Shown: one piece after another, positions 1 through 9,147 of the stretch | How positions within the stretch are numbered: the stretch's first letter is position 1 | How the letters are laid out: each line of letters opens with the position of its first letter | Assembly (NCBI RefSeq): GCF_028689845.1 | Contig: NZ_JAQVCH010000006.1 | Span: 46,265-110,264, forward strand | DNA from: Flavobacterium sp. | GTDB lineage: Bacteria > Bacteroidota > Bacteroidia > Flavobacteriales > Flavobacteriaceae | Length of the DNA: 64,000 nucleotides | Direction: 5' to 3' | Position numbers and translations under genes: made by a program | The notes under the pieces: generated by a model | Told to the model about the DNA's origin: nothing | Databases searched by the model: none | The model's input: the letters and a program-made list of their open reading frames with translations, nothing else

Positions 1-1176
1 GTGTCAGGTTTATATAGTGGTAGCATTATTTATCCAAGTTTGTTTTCTTTCATTCTAGCTCCAGCAGCTTCAGGAAAAGGAGCGTTGAAATTTGCCAAAG
101 CATTAGCCGATAAATACCACGATAAAACATTAGCACTTTCATTAGATGATAAAAAAGTTTATGATGAAAAATTATCAGCTTATAAAATGCTAAAAGGAAA
201 AGGAAAACTAGAACCAGGACAAGAAATGCCAATGCCTCCAAAATTCAAAGTAGTTTATATTCCTGCAAACACAAGTAATGCAAAAATAATGCAGCACTTA
301 GATTGGAACGATGGCAGAGGAATTATTTGTGAAACCGAAGCAGATACATTAGGTCAAACTTTTAAAAACGAATGGGGTTCCTATTCCGATATGTTGAGAA
401 AATCATTTCATCACGAAAAAATATCAAAAAGTATTAAAACCGATGGAGAATATATAGAAGTAAATAATCCACAATTATCGGTTGCTTTGTCAGGAACACC
501 AAAACAAGTATTTAATATTATTGCATCAGCAGAAGATGGCTTGTTTAGTAGATTTATTTTCTATGTTTTCAAAACAGATGCAGTATGGTTAGACCCATCA
601 CCAAAAGGAAATCCTGTAAACCTAACAGATTATTTTACAACACAATCAAAACTAGTTTTAAAGTTAGTAGAGTTTTACGAAAGAGACGAATTAATTTTAC
701 ATTTAACGGATGAACAATGGGTTAAATTAAATACTAATTTCAGTTCTTTTTTAGAACAAGTAAATACTTTTGTTAGTGAAGATGCTTTAAGTGTAGTAAA
801 GCGTTTAGGATTGATATTATATCGTTTTTGTATGATTTTCACAGCCATAAGAAAGTTTGCAACAAACGACTATCACAAAGAAATATATTGTTCAGATATT
901 GATTTTGAAACCGCATTAACGTTAACTAAAACCTACATTCAACATAGTGTAATAATGTTTACTAATCTACCAAAACAAGGAGAACAAGGACCATTCAAAT
1001 CAGGTGAAAATAAAAAGAAGTTTTTCAATGCATTACCTACTAAGTTCCAAAGAAAAGAAGCAGTAGAAATAGGTAAAAAATATGATATTGGAGAACGTTC
1101 AGTGGGTAATTTTCTAAAATCGTGTTTGAGTAAATATTTGAAACAACCTAAAACAGGGTTTTATGAAAAGGTTTGA
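1..1176 (+). CDS. DUF3987-family protein (primase/helicase-like), 5' partial
   Basis: The reading frame is open from the first base (GTG) and is probably cut by the window edge, because DUF3987 proteins usually carry more N-terminal sequence. Visible: a P-loop-like APAASGKG at residues 20-27, an acidic GIICETEADTLGQ segment resembling Walker B, LSGTPKQV resembling a sensor motif, and FSRFIFYVF, which could carry an arginine finger. Residues about 335-391 look like a winged helix. The family is a predicted P-loop ATPase common in integrated elements and prophages of Bacteroidota, where it is thought to act in element replication. That role is inferred here. It lies upstream of a restriction-modification operon, which fits an accessory island. 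Confidence 0.75.
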   Translation: MSGLYSGSIIYPSLFSFILAPAASGKGALKFAKALADKYHDKTLALSLDDKKVYDEKLSAYKMLKGKGKLEPGQEMPMPPKFKVVYIPANTSNAKIMQHLDWNDGRGIICETEADTLGQTFKNEWGSYSDMLRKSFHHEKISKSIKTDGEYIEVNNPQLSVALSGTPKQVFNIIASAEDGLFSRFIFYVFKTDAVWLDPSPKGNPVNLTDYFTTQSKLVLKLVEFYERDELILHLTDEQWVKLNTNFSSFLEQVNTFVSEDALSVVKRLGLILYRFCMIFTAIRKFATNDYHKEIYCSDIDFETALTLTKTYIQHSVIMFTNLPKQGEQGPFKSGENKKKFFNALPTKFQRKEAVEIGKKYDIGERSVGNFLKSCLSKYLKQPKTGFYEKV

Positions 1177-1209
1177 AAAACTCATCTTTTACCTTATTAA
1201 ATTAATTCC

Positions 1210-1235
1210 TATATTTGCCAATATGTGACAAGTCA
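1210..1235 (+). promoter_or_regulatory. Promoter -7 element and C-box-like dyad of the R-M operon
   Basis: TATATTTG at 1210-1217 matches the Bacteroidota TAnnTTTG element. Nine bases on, TGACAAGTCA (1226-1235) has TGAC/GTCA arms. It resembles the GAC..GTC half sites bound by controller proteins of R-M systems and lies between the -7 element and the ATG at 1247, where a bound regulator would repress its own operon. No TTG is seen at the -33 position. Confidence 0.45.
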
Positions 1236-1246
1236 ATAAATAAACA

Positions 1247-1552
1247 ATGAATAGTCAATTCGGAAATAAAATTAGAATATTAAGAGAAGAGCAAAAGATG
1301 CTATTACGGCAATTAGCACCATTGCTTGATATGGACACAGCTCAATTAAGTAAAATTGAAAGAGGAGAAAGAAACGCAAAAAAAGAAACAGTATTAAAAT
1401 TGGCTGAAATCCTAAAGGTAGTTCCAGATGAATTGGTAACACTTTGGTTAGCTGACCAAATTTATGATGTGGTAAAAGACGAAAACACAGCATTAAAAGC
1501 AATGATGGTAGCAGAAGAAAGTGTTAAACATTCAAAAAAAGAAAAAGAATAA
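1247..1552 (+). CDS. XRE-family HTH protein, putative R-M controller
   Basis: A 101-residue protein with an N-terminal Cro/C1-type helix-turn-helix (about residues 8-65; recognition part TAQLSKIERGERNAKK) and a charged C-terminal tail. The TAA stop ends at 1552 and the methyltransferase ATG starts at 1553, so the genes abut and are surely co-transcribed. Size, fold and position match controller (C) proteins that delay restriction until methylation is established. The dyad at 1226-1235 is a candidate autoregulatory site. The HTH family is clear; the controller role is inferred from context. Confidence 0.8.
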   Translation: MNSQFGNKIRILREEQKMLLRQLAPLLDMDTAQLSKIERGERNAKKETVLKLAEILKVVPDELVTLWLADQIYDVVKDENTALKAMMVAEESVKHSKKEKE

Positions 1553-2776
1553 ATGGAAATTGCAAAAATTAAGAAATACAAATTACCGAAGGAATCTTTA
1601 CTATATGTTCAAGAGCCACAGTTAATGTTATTTGAAGATGAATTTAAAAAATTTGGTAAAAAAGATTTTATTGATATTGAATTTAGCCATAGAGGATATA
1701 CTGTCAATAATAACATTGATGCAATTATTGATAGCAAAATACAAACAATTGGATTTTTCTCTGGAGCTGGAGGATTAGATATTGGAACTCAATTGGCGGG
1801 TTCTAAAGTTATTTCAAGTTTAGATTTTGACAGAGATAGTGTTGCTACAATGAAAAGTAATAATTATTTTTCTCATACAACTCATTTTCACAAAGACATA
1901 AAGGCGATGAATGCAAAGGATTATTCATCAATTATAAAGGAGAATAATCCAGAGAAATTGATATTAGTAGGTGGTCCGCCTTGTCAACCATTTTCAAAAG
2001 CAGGATATTGGAAAACTCACGAAAATAGATTAGGCAGTGATGATCCAAGAAATATGATTGGTCAGTATTTGAGAATGATTGAAGAGTTAAAACCTGACGG
2101 TTTTATTTTGGAAAATGTAGAAAGCTTACTTCATCCTAAAAATTTAGATGCAGTATCAGCACTTGAAGAGACAATTGATAAATTAGGTTATAACTATATA
2201 GTTTACAAAGCAAATGGTATTGAGTTTGGAGTACCACAAAAAAGAAAGCGTGTATTTTTTATAGCCTCAAAAAAGGAAATAAAAACAAGTCCGATTAAAA
2301 CAAATGGTTCAAGCAAAGAAATTATATTAAATCCAAATCTTAAACCTTATGAACGTGTAATTGATTGGATTGGTAAATATGATGATTTTGCTTATAGTGA
2401 TGATTATGATTCTACAGAGGGTAAATATTTTGAAGATTTATTAGCTGTTCCTCCTGGGCAAAATTATATAGCTTTAACTGAAAATAGAGGTTATCCAAAT
2501 CCAAAATTTATTGCAGGTAAAAGATATTGGACATTCTTATTAAAATTGCATCCAGCACAACCATCTTGGACGATAATTGCATCACCGGGACATTGGGAAG
2601 GTCCTTTTCATTGGAATAACAGAAGATTGCGTTTAAAAGAAATTGCAGCAATACAAACTTTTCCAGAGGATTATAATTTTGTTGGTTCAAGAAGGTCTAT
2701 TCACAAACAAATAGGAAATGCTGTTCCAACATTATTGGGTAAAGCGATGGTGGAACATTTAATAAAAAATTTATAA
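1553..2776 (+). CDS. DNA (cytosine-5) methyltransferase, first of pair
   Basis: A 407-residue C5-cytosine methyltransferase. Motif I (FFSGAGGLDIG, SAM binding) starts near residue 67. Motif IV is GGPPCQPFS with catalytic Cys144. Motif VI is ENV at 187-189, motif VIII is QKRKR at 229-233, and motif X (QIGNAVP) lies near 386. The N-terminal 60 residues are an extension before motif I. It is the second gene of an HTH-M-M-McrB-McrC operon. Two C5 methyltransferases side by side are the arrangement of LlaJI-type systems, in which each enzyme is thought to protect one strand of an asymmetric site. All catalytic motifs are present, so it should be active. Confidence 0.93.
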   Translation: MEIAKIKKYKLPKESLLYVQEPQLMLFEDEFKKFGKKDFIDIEFSHRGYTVNNNIDAIIDSKIQTIGFFSGAGGLDIGTQLAGSKVISSLDFDRDSVATMKSNNYFSHTTHFHKDIKAMNAKDYSSIIKENNPEKLILVGGPPCQPFSKAGYWKTHENRLGSDDPRNMIGQYLRMIEELKPDGFILENVESLLHPKNLDAVSALEETIDKLGYNYIVYKANGIEFGVPQKRKRVFFIASKKEIKTSPIKTNGSSKEIILNPNLKPYERVIDWIGKYDDFAYSDDYDSTEGKYFEDLLAVPPGQNYIALTENRGYPNPKFIAGKRYWTFLLKLHPAQPSWTIIASPGHWEGPFHWNNRRLRLKEIAAIQTFPEDYNFVGSRRSIHKQIGNAVPTLLGKAMVEHLIKNL

Positions 2777-2780
2777 TTAT

Positions 2781-3803
2781 ATGCCACAGATAATTAGTTT
2801 GTATTCAGGGTGTGGTGGTTTGGATTTAGGATTTAAAAGTGCAGGTTTTAAAACGGTTCTTGCAACTGATGTATGGGATGTTGCTTGTGAAACCATAAAA
2901 AAAAATAACTTATCAGATTTGGTAATAAATGATGATATAAGAAACATTGATTTTAAGGAATACAACGGTAAAGTTGTAGGTGTTATTGGTGGTCCTCCTT
3001 GTCCTCCATTTAGTCAGGCAAGGCATTATCTTCAAGATAAAAAGAAAGGATTTGAAGATGAGAAAGCTGGATTTGCTGTTCCAGAATATTTTAGGGTTAT
3101 AAAAGAAGTGAATCCGAAATTTTTCTTATTCGAAAATGTTGATGGATTTATGTACAAAACTCATCAAGACGCTTTAGATTATTTAGAAAGCGAATCTGAC
3201 CAACTTGGATATAATGTTACATATAAAGTTGTCAATTCAGCAAATTATGGTGTACCGCAAACTCGAAAAAGGTTTATTTGTGTAGGAGTAAAAAAAGAAT
3301 TACCAAAATTCGAATTCCCTCTTGAAACGCATTGTGATCCAGAAAAGAAACAGCAAGGTAAAAGTAATTGGGTTACTTGTGGTGATGTTATTAGTGATTT
3401 TGATAATATTAATGAAGAAGAATTAGAACAAAAACCTGGTTCAAAGCATCATAGTTTAATGAAAGATATTCCTCCTGGCGAGAACTATCTTTTTTATACA
3501 GAAAAAAAAGGGCATCCAAAACCATTATTTGAATGGAAGTCGAGATATTGGACTTTTTTATTGAAATTAACACCTGATAGACCTTCTTGGACTATACAAG
3601 CGAGTTTTTCAAATAATCAAGGTCCTTTCCATTGGAAAAATAGATTTTTGAGAATTGAAGAGATAAAAAGAATTCAAACAATAGATGATAATTACAAATT
3701 AGAAGGCAATTTTAAAGAGCAGTGGAGACAAGTAGGCAATGCTGTTCCTTCAAAACTAGCCGAAATATTCGCAAATAAAATAAAGACCGATTATGAGATA
3801 TGA
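2781..3803 (+). CDS. DNA (cytosine-5) methyltransferase, second of pair
   Basis: A 340-residue C5-cytosine methyltransferase. Motif I is LYSGCGGLDLGF near the N-terminus. Motif IV reads GGPPCPPFS with catalytic Cys74. Motif VI is ENV at 118-120, motif VIII is QTRKR at 160-164, and motif X is QVGNAVP near the C-terminus. Motif IV has Pro-Cys-Pro where Pro-Cys-Gln is most common. It starts 4 nt after its partner and overlaps the McrB-like gene by 11 nt. It shares long stretches with its partner (RYWTFLLKL, P.RPSWTI, GPFHW), which suggests the pair arose by duplication and now recognises related target strands. Confidence 0.92.
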   Translation: MPQIISLYSGCGGLDLGFKSAGFKTVLATDVWDVACETIKKNNLSDLVINDDIRNIDFKEYNGKVVGVIGGPPCPPFSQARHYLQDKKKGFEDEKAGFAVPEYFRVIKEVNPKFFLFENVDGFMYKTHQDALDYLESESDQLGYNVTYKVVNSANYGVPQTRKRFICVGVKKELPKFEFPLETHCDPEKKQQGKSNWVTCGDVISDFDNINEEELEQKPGSKHHSLMKDIPPGENYLFYTEKKGHPKPLFEWKSRYWTFLLKLTPDRPSWTIQASFSNNQGPFHWKNRFLRIEEIKRIQTIDDNYKLEGNFKEQWRQVGNAVPSKLAEIFANKIKTDYEI

Positions 3804-5319
3804 ATTAAATTTAGAATCACAAATTGTTCAATATGATGGTGCTGTTCAGTCAATTGCAGACAAGAAAGCTATCTTAACACAACTCTTTTCACAAGGTGTA
3901 TATGAATGTACATCCATAAGTAATGATGGTTGCGAATGGACAATTGAATATCGTAATACCGTTAATAATATACAAAAAAACATTGTTGTTTATTATGGTA
4001 ACATCAGAAATGAGGAGAGAAACGATAGGGAGAAAAAAATCCAATTAAATGGTAAAGACCCAAGAGCAAATCCAAATTTAAGTATTATTTTAGGAGTGTA
4101 TTGCTATGAAACAAATGATGTTTTAGAGAATCTTGTTTTTGCAGGATGGAATATTGATCCTGATACAAATTATCCGGGAAACCCAAGTATAAGAGGTTTG
4201 AATATAGATTCGTTACAGAAAGCAAGATTTAATGGTTTGTATAAACATAATTTTAAAAATAATTATGTGTGTACTTTTAGACCTGAATACATTTTTTATT
4301 ACATAGAAAATATCCAATCAATACATAATTCATCGGATGATGTTATAACTCCAACAGTATCAACAAGCTCACAAGATGTAAACAACGTAATATATTACGG
4401 TTCACCCGGAACAGGAAAATCTCATAGAGCAGACATTGAAACTAATGGTAAAGAAGTACAAAAAGTAACTTTTCATCCTGATTATGATTACCACTCATTT
4501 GTAGGAGGTTATAAGCCTACAATGGACGGAGATAAAATTGCTTACAAATTTGTACCTCAAATCTTCACTAAAATTTATGTTGATGCTTGGAAAAATTTAG
4601 TTTCTACTGATGAAACGAAACCTTTCTACTTGCAAATAGAAGAAATCAACAGAGGAAATTGTGCTGAAATATTCGGAGATTTATTTCAATTATTAGATAG
4701 AGACAAAGATGGTTTTAGTAAATATGAAGTTACTGCTGAAGAAGAACTTTGTAAGTATTTATTAAGTGAAAAAGGATTTGGAGGAAATCATCCAGGAATT
4801 GAAAATGGTAAACTTCGTTTCCCAAACAATTTAAAAATAATTGCAACAATGAATACTTCTGACCAATCATTATTTCCGATGGATAGTGCATTTAAAAGAA
4901 GATGGGATTGGATATATGTTCCAATAGATTACAACTGTTCTTCTTCTGATTTTATAATAAAATTGGATAATAAGAGAGGATATAGTTGGTTAGAATTTCT
5001 AAAAATAATCAATGAAGAAATATTTGAAATTACTAAAAGCCAAGACAAGCAAATAGGAAATTGGTTTATTGATGCTCAAAATTCTGGAAAAGTAATTTCA
5101 GAAAGCACCTTTGTAAACAAAGTTATTTTCTACTTGTGGAATGATGTTTTTAAAGATGAAGAAAATACTATTTTCAAGTCAGCCGATGGCAAGAACCTAA
5201 CCTATACAAGCTTTTTTGAGAATGGTACTTCAAATAATTTAGTTAGTTATATTCTTGAAGAACGATTAAAATTAATTGATGTAAATACAGCAGAACCAAC
5301 TACAACAGAAGAAGAGTAA
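3793..5319 (+). CDS. McrB/LlaJI R1-like AAA+ restriction subunit
   Basis: A 508-residue protein with an N-terminal domain (about 1-190) that probably binds DNA and a C-terminal McrB-type AAA+ motor. The Walker A motif GSPGTGKS is at 203-210, Walker B is LQIEEINRG at 280-288, and sensor MNTSD is at 353-357, followed by the AFKRRWDW arginine element. McrB-type motors hydrolyse GTP and translocate DNA. In LlaJI systems this subunit recognises the target and works with the McrC-like nuclease encoded next. The gene overlaps the second methyltransferase by 11 nt and the nuclease gene by 1 nt, so translation is probably coupled. Confidence 0.88.
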   Translation: MRYELNLESQIVQYDGAVQSIADKKAILTQLFSQGVYECTSISNDGCEWTIEYRNTVNNIQKNIVVYYGNIRNEERNDREKKIQLNGKDPRANPNLSIILGVYCYETNDVLENLVFAGWNIDPDTNYPGNPSIRGLNIDSLQKARFNGLYKHNFKNNYVCTFRPEYIFYYIENIQSIHNSSDDVITPTVSTSSQDVNNVIYYGSPGTGKSHRADIETNGKEVQKVTFHPDYDYHSFVGGYKPTMDGDKIAYKFVPQIFTKIYVDAWKNLVSTDETKPFYLQIEEINRGNCAEIFGDLFQLLDRDKDGFSKYEVTAEEELCKYLLSEKGFGGNHPGIENGKLRFPNNLKIIATMNTSDQSLFPMDSAFKRRWDWIYVPIDYNCSSSDFIIKLDNKRGYSWLEFLKIINEEIFEITKSQDKQIGNWFIDAQNSGKVISESTFVNKVIFYLWNDVFKDEENTIFKSADGKNLTYTSFFENGTSNNLVSYILEERLKLIDVNTAEPTTTEEE

Positions 5320-7064
5320 TGAGAATATTTATTGAAGGAGAATCTTATGCTGCAGACATTCTAAAACCCATTTTTGGCGATAAATTTTATATGCCCAATG
5401 GTGTTAATGGAATTATTGATAATGTGGGTTATTACCATAGTATCGATAATGAAGTAATTTATTTACTACCAAAAGTGTTTATTGATACAAAAGGTTTAAT
5501 CTTAAATAAATATCCTAAAGATTTATTTGCTGAAAATAGTATTGATGATGTAATAGAATCTCAAGATGAATTAAACTGGTTAAAACGGTTTCTAATAATT
5601 TTCTACAAAGGATTAATTGAATATAGAATAAGATATAAAAACACCATTCAATCAAAAGGCGATGTATTGCAATTAAGTTCTTCTTTAGGCGAAAATGAAT
5701 ACTCGTTTTTGGATATTGTTTTAAGCTTTGTAAACTTTCATAAGAAGAATAAAAACACAATTCTATTCATTCATAAAAAGCAAATTTCAGCAAAGCATAA
5801 AAAAGTTAATTGGGGTAAAACAGTTAGAAAATCAAATCCCTTTGTTACCAATGAGGGAATACCTATTTATTCTGAACTCAATGTAAAGAAAAAATATATC
5901 GATACAGAGGAAGAATTGTTATGTATGTTTTATTCGGTTTTAAATCATTTAAAGACAGAATATAATTTCAGCATACAAATTGATGAATCTTATACAATTG
6001 CCAAAGGAAGTGCTTATGAAAAATTAGCTGCCAATGCTCCAAAAATATTAAAGAAGATACGCTACAAATACTTTTCAGATACATTAGTAAAAATGTATAA
6101 ATTATTGGAATTGTATTTTTCAAAATCAAATAAAGTTTCAATTCAGAATAAGAATGAAGATTTTATTATGGTCAAGTATTATCATTTGATATTTGAGGAT
6201 ATGATTGATAAGCTGATAACGTCGAAAATCGATACCAAAGAAACAAGCAAAGGAGTTTCGCTTAAAAAGTTGAAAGAAAATAAAGATGGTAAAATTATTG
6301 ACCATTTGTTTGAGTACGATTCTTTAATAGATCGTGACGAAAGTATTTTTTACATTGGAGATTCAAAGTATTATAAAACTAATAATGAAGTTCAAGAGAA
6401 CTCCATCTATAAGCAATTTACTTATGCCAAGAATGTAATTCAATTCAATATCGATTTATTGAATGAGGGCAAAAAAATCAACAATAACATTCGATACAGG
6501 GATAAAGTTACTGAAGGATATAATATTACTCCAAACTTCTTTATTCAAGGCGTAGTAACGGATATTTTTAATTTTGACGATGATAAACTTGCAATCGATT
6601 TTGATAAGGGAATTAAACATTCTTATCATTTTAAGGAAAGGATTTTTGATAGAGATTCCTTGTTCGTCAATCACTATTCAATAAATTTTCTTTTTGTTTT
6701 AAAATCCTATACCAATAAAAGTTCTTTTGAATTAGAGAAATACAGAATTGAAATTCATAAGAAATTCAGAGCCAATTTTGTTTCCTATTTAAAAAAGCAA
6801 AACTTGTTTAAATTCTATCACACAGAATTTGAAAGTAAACAATTATTGAAGCAATTTATAGATACAGAATTTAGAAACTTAACAGGTAGAGTTTATATTT
6901 CAAAATCAAATGATAAACGTTTAATACTTGCTGTAAATGGTTCTGATATTGAGTTAAAAGAATATTTTAATGATTGGTATGATACATCAGAAAGAAAGAG
7001 GTTTATTTTTTACGCATCAAGGAGTTATGGTAACATTATTTTCTCAGAAATGGAATTAAAATAA
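5319..7064 (+). CDS. McrC/LlaJI R2-like restriction endonuclease
   Basis: A 581-residue protein whose ATG shares its A with the stop of the McrB-like gene. The centre carries a PD-(D/E)XK-like site: EYD at 332-334, then YIGDSKYYK with Asp348 and Lys350. Family knowledge: McrC-type proteins pair with McrB motors and supply the cleavage site, and the LlaJI group cuts unmodified DNA rather than methylated DNA because it is encoded with methyltransferases. The assignment rests on this site, the size and the gene order. The N-terminal 250 residues have no motif I can name. Confidence 0.82.
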   Translation: MRIFIEGESYAADILKPIFGDKFYMPNGVNGIIDNVGYYHSIDNEVIYLLPKVFIDTKGLILNKYPKDLFAENSIDDVIESQDELNWLKRFLIIFYKGLIEYRIRYKNTIQSKGDVLQLSSSLGENEYSFLDIVLSFVNFHKKNKNTILFIHKKQISAKHKKVNWGKTVRKSNPFVTNEGIPIYSELNVKKKYIDTEEELLCMFYSVLNHLKTEYNFSIQIDESYTIAKGSAYEKLAANAPKILKKIRYKYFSDTLVKMYKLLELYFSKSNKVSIQNKNEDFIMVKYYHLIFEDMIDKLITSKIDTKETSKGVSLKKLKENKDGKIIDHLFEYDSLIDRDESIFYIGDSKYYKTNNEVQENSIYKQFTYAKNVIQFNIDLLNEGKKINNNIRYRDKVTEGYNITPNFFIQGVVTDIFNFDDDKLAIDFDKGIKHSYHFKERIFDRDSLFVNHYSINFLFVLKSYTNKSSFELEKYRIEIHKKFRANFVSYLKKQNLFKFYHTEFESKQLLKQFIDTEFRNLTGRVYISKSNDKRLILAVNGSDIELKEYFNDWYDTSERKRFIFYASRSYGNIIFSEMELK

Positions 7065-7138
7065 TTCATAAAATGATTAAATTAATTATGTAAAGAAAAT
7101 CAAACTAATATTTACAATAAGTTTACAAATTATAAATT

Positions 7139-9034
7139 ATGGCAAAGCAATTAGAAATATTTGATTTATTTAATCAACCCGAGTATTTTATTTTTTCTGA
7201 ACTATTCCCCGATACAGAATCAGACGAAATAGAGTATAAATCAGCTCACGGTGGTTTTCCTCACGACTTTTGGAAAACGTATTCAGCTTTTGCAAATACA
7301 GGTGGTGGTGTAATTGTATTAGGGGTAAAAGAAAAAAACAATCAATTTTCTTTTGATGGTTTAGAAGAAGAATTAATCGTAAAATATCAAAAAGAGTTTT
7401 GGAATGGTGCTAACAATCCTAGTACAATTTCTAAAAATCTGCTAAAAAATGAAGATGTAAAGCAATATGTTGTTGAAGGTAAAAAAATAATTGCGTTTAA
7501 TATTCCGCCAGCTGATAGAAACTCTAAACCAATTTACTTAACAACAAATCCATTTAAAAACACTTACAAAAGAAACTATGAAGGCGATTACACTTGTAAA
7601 GATGAGGAAGTAAGAAGAATGTTAGCAGATGCAGATTTATCATTCAGTCCTGATAGCAGAATACTAGAAAATTACTCATTAGATGATATTGATTTACCTT
7701 CATTAAAACAATTTAGACAACTATTTGCTTCTTTAAAACCAACCCATACTTGGTTGACATTAGAAGATATTCCATTTTTAGAGCAATTAGGAGGGTACAG
7801 AAAAGATAGAAAAACAAAAAAAGAAGGTTTTACTATTGCAGGTATGGTTATGTTTGGTAAGTATTTAAGTATTACTGATGAAGAATGTTGTCCTAAATTT
7901 TTCCCTGATTTTAGAGAATTACTTGCGGAAAATGATGACACTCGCTGGTCAGATAGGATTTATCCTGATGGTACTTGGGAATGTAATTTATTTCAGTTTT
8001 ACAAGTTGGTTTATCCAAAACTTATATCAAGATTACCAAAACCATTTCAACTTATAAAAGGACAAAGACAAGATGAAACGCCTGCACATACTGCTTTAAG
8101 AGAAGCTTTTGTTAATGCTTTAATACATTCTGACTACAGTGCTCCAGGTAGTATAATTATTGAATGCAGAGCAGAATCTTTTACGTTTACCAATCCAGGT
8201 ACATTATTAGTTACTTTATCACAGTTTTATAATGGTGGAATAAGTCAATGTAGAAATACAAACATTCAAAAGATGTTTTTAATGATAGGTAGTGCTGAAA
8301 AAGCAGGTAGTGGTGTAAGTAAAATAATTTCAGGTTGGGTATCTGCCCATTGGAGAAGACCTTATGTTTCTATTGCCACTGAACCTGATAGAGTTATCCT
8401 TGAAATGCCAATGTTTAGTGTGATTCCAGAAAACACATTATCAGAATTAAAAAAACTTTTTGGTGAATCTGTTGAAGCATTAGGTAAAGATGAATTAGCA
8501 GCTTTAGCAGTTTGTCATATTGAAGGAGATGTAACTAATTCTAAATTACAATATAACATTGACAAGCATAAATCTGATATAACTAAACTGTTACAAGATT
8601 TATGTAAAAATGGTTATTTAGTATCAGAAAATAAAAGTCGATGGACTACTTATCACCTTAATACTGATTTTAATTCAAACTCGCATTATTCTAAAAATGA
8701 TGATAGCTTAAATGATGATAGCTCAAATAATGCAAGCTCAACTAAATTAATGTCAGATAAGGATTTAGTTAACTCGTCAAAAGATTCAAAAACAAATGAT
8801 GATAGCTCAAATGATGATAGCTCAATTATTAAAACAATAACGAAATTACAATCAGAAATTATAGAAGCTTGTTCTGGTGAATATATTTCAATAGAAGAAA
8901 TTGCAGAAAAAGTTCAACGTTCAAATAGTCATTTAAAAAATAAAATTGTACCTGAAATGGTAAAAGCAGGCTTATTAATTCGATTACACACAAAAATAAC
9001 TCATCCTGATCAAAAGTACATTTCAAAGAAATAA
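7139..9034 (+). CDS. Schlafen/AlbA_2-domain ATP-binding protein
   Basis: A 631-residue protein. The N-terminus has an AlbA_2 (Schlafen-type) domain with ESDEIEYKSAHGG near 27-39 and FANTGGGVIVLGV near 52-64. A GHKL-type ATP-binding region (HATPase_c_4) follows, with LREAFVNALIHSD near 320 and FTNPGTL near 353. The C-terminus has wHTH-like segments separated by a low-complexity NDDSS linker. Such proteins are annotated as transcriptional regulators or helicase-related, and some belong to defence islands. It begins 74 bp after the nuclease on the same strand, so it may be read with the R-M operon. Its own function is not known. Confidence 0.85.
   Translation: MAKQLEIFDLFNQPEYFIFSELFPDTESDEIEYKSAHGGFPHDFWKTYSAFANTGGGVIVLGVKEKNNQFSFDGLEEELIVKYQKEFWNGANNPSTISKNLLKNEDVKQYVVEGKKIIAFNIPPADRNSKPIYLTTNPFKNTYKRNYEGDYTCKDEEVRRMLADADLSFSPDSRILENYSLDDIDLPSLKQFRQLFASLKPTHTWLTLEDIPFLEQLGGYRKDRKTKKEGFTIAGMVMFGKYLSITDEECCPKFFPDFRELLAENDDTRWSDRIYPDGTWECNLFQFYKLVYPKLISRLPKPFQLIKGQRQDETPAHTALREAFVNALIHSDYSAPGSIIIECRAESFTFTNPGTLLVTLSQFYNGGISQCRNTNIQKMFLMIGSAEKAGSGVSKIISGWVSAHWRRPYVSIATEPDRVILEMPMFSVIPENTLSELKKLFGESVEALGKDELAALAVCHIEGDVTNSKLQYNIDKHKSDITKLLQDLCKNGYLVSENKSRWTTYHLNTDFNSNSHYSKNDDSLNDDSSNNASSTKLMSDKDLVNSSKDSKTNDDSSNDDSSIIKTITKLQSEIIEACSGEYISIEEIAEKVQRSNSHLKNKIVPEMVKAGLLIRLHTKITHPDQKYISKK
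8696..8824 (+). repeat. In-frame 15-bp repeats in the Schlafen-like gene
   Basis: AATGATGATAGCTCA or close variants occur at 8696-8710, 8711-8725, 8726-8740 (degenerate), 8795-8809 and 8810-8824. Each encodes NDDSS or a variant (residues 520-534 and 553-562). The 15-bp unit keeps the frame, so copy-number change would alter linker length without a frameshift. Confidence 0.85.
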
Positions 9035-9147
9035 ATTTATATTACCTCATTCATCTGCACAAAAATTGCTCCTAGTCCAAGTATTCCTAGCATCAATTAT
9101 TTGTTTGCTTCATTTCGTTAATAATTATTCAATCAATTTTAAATAAA

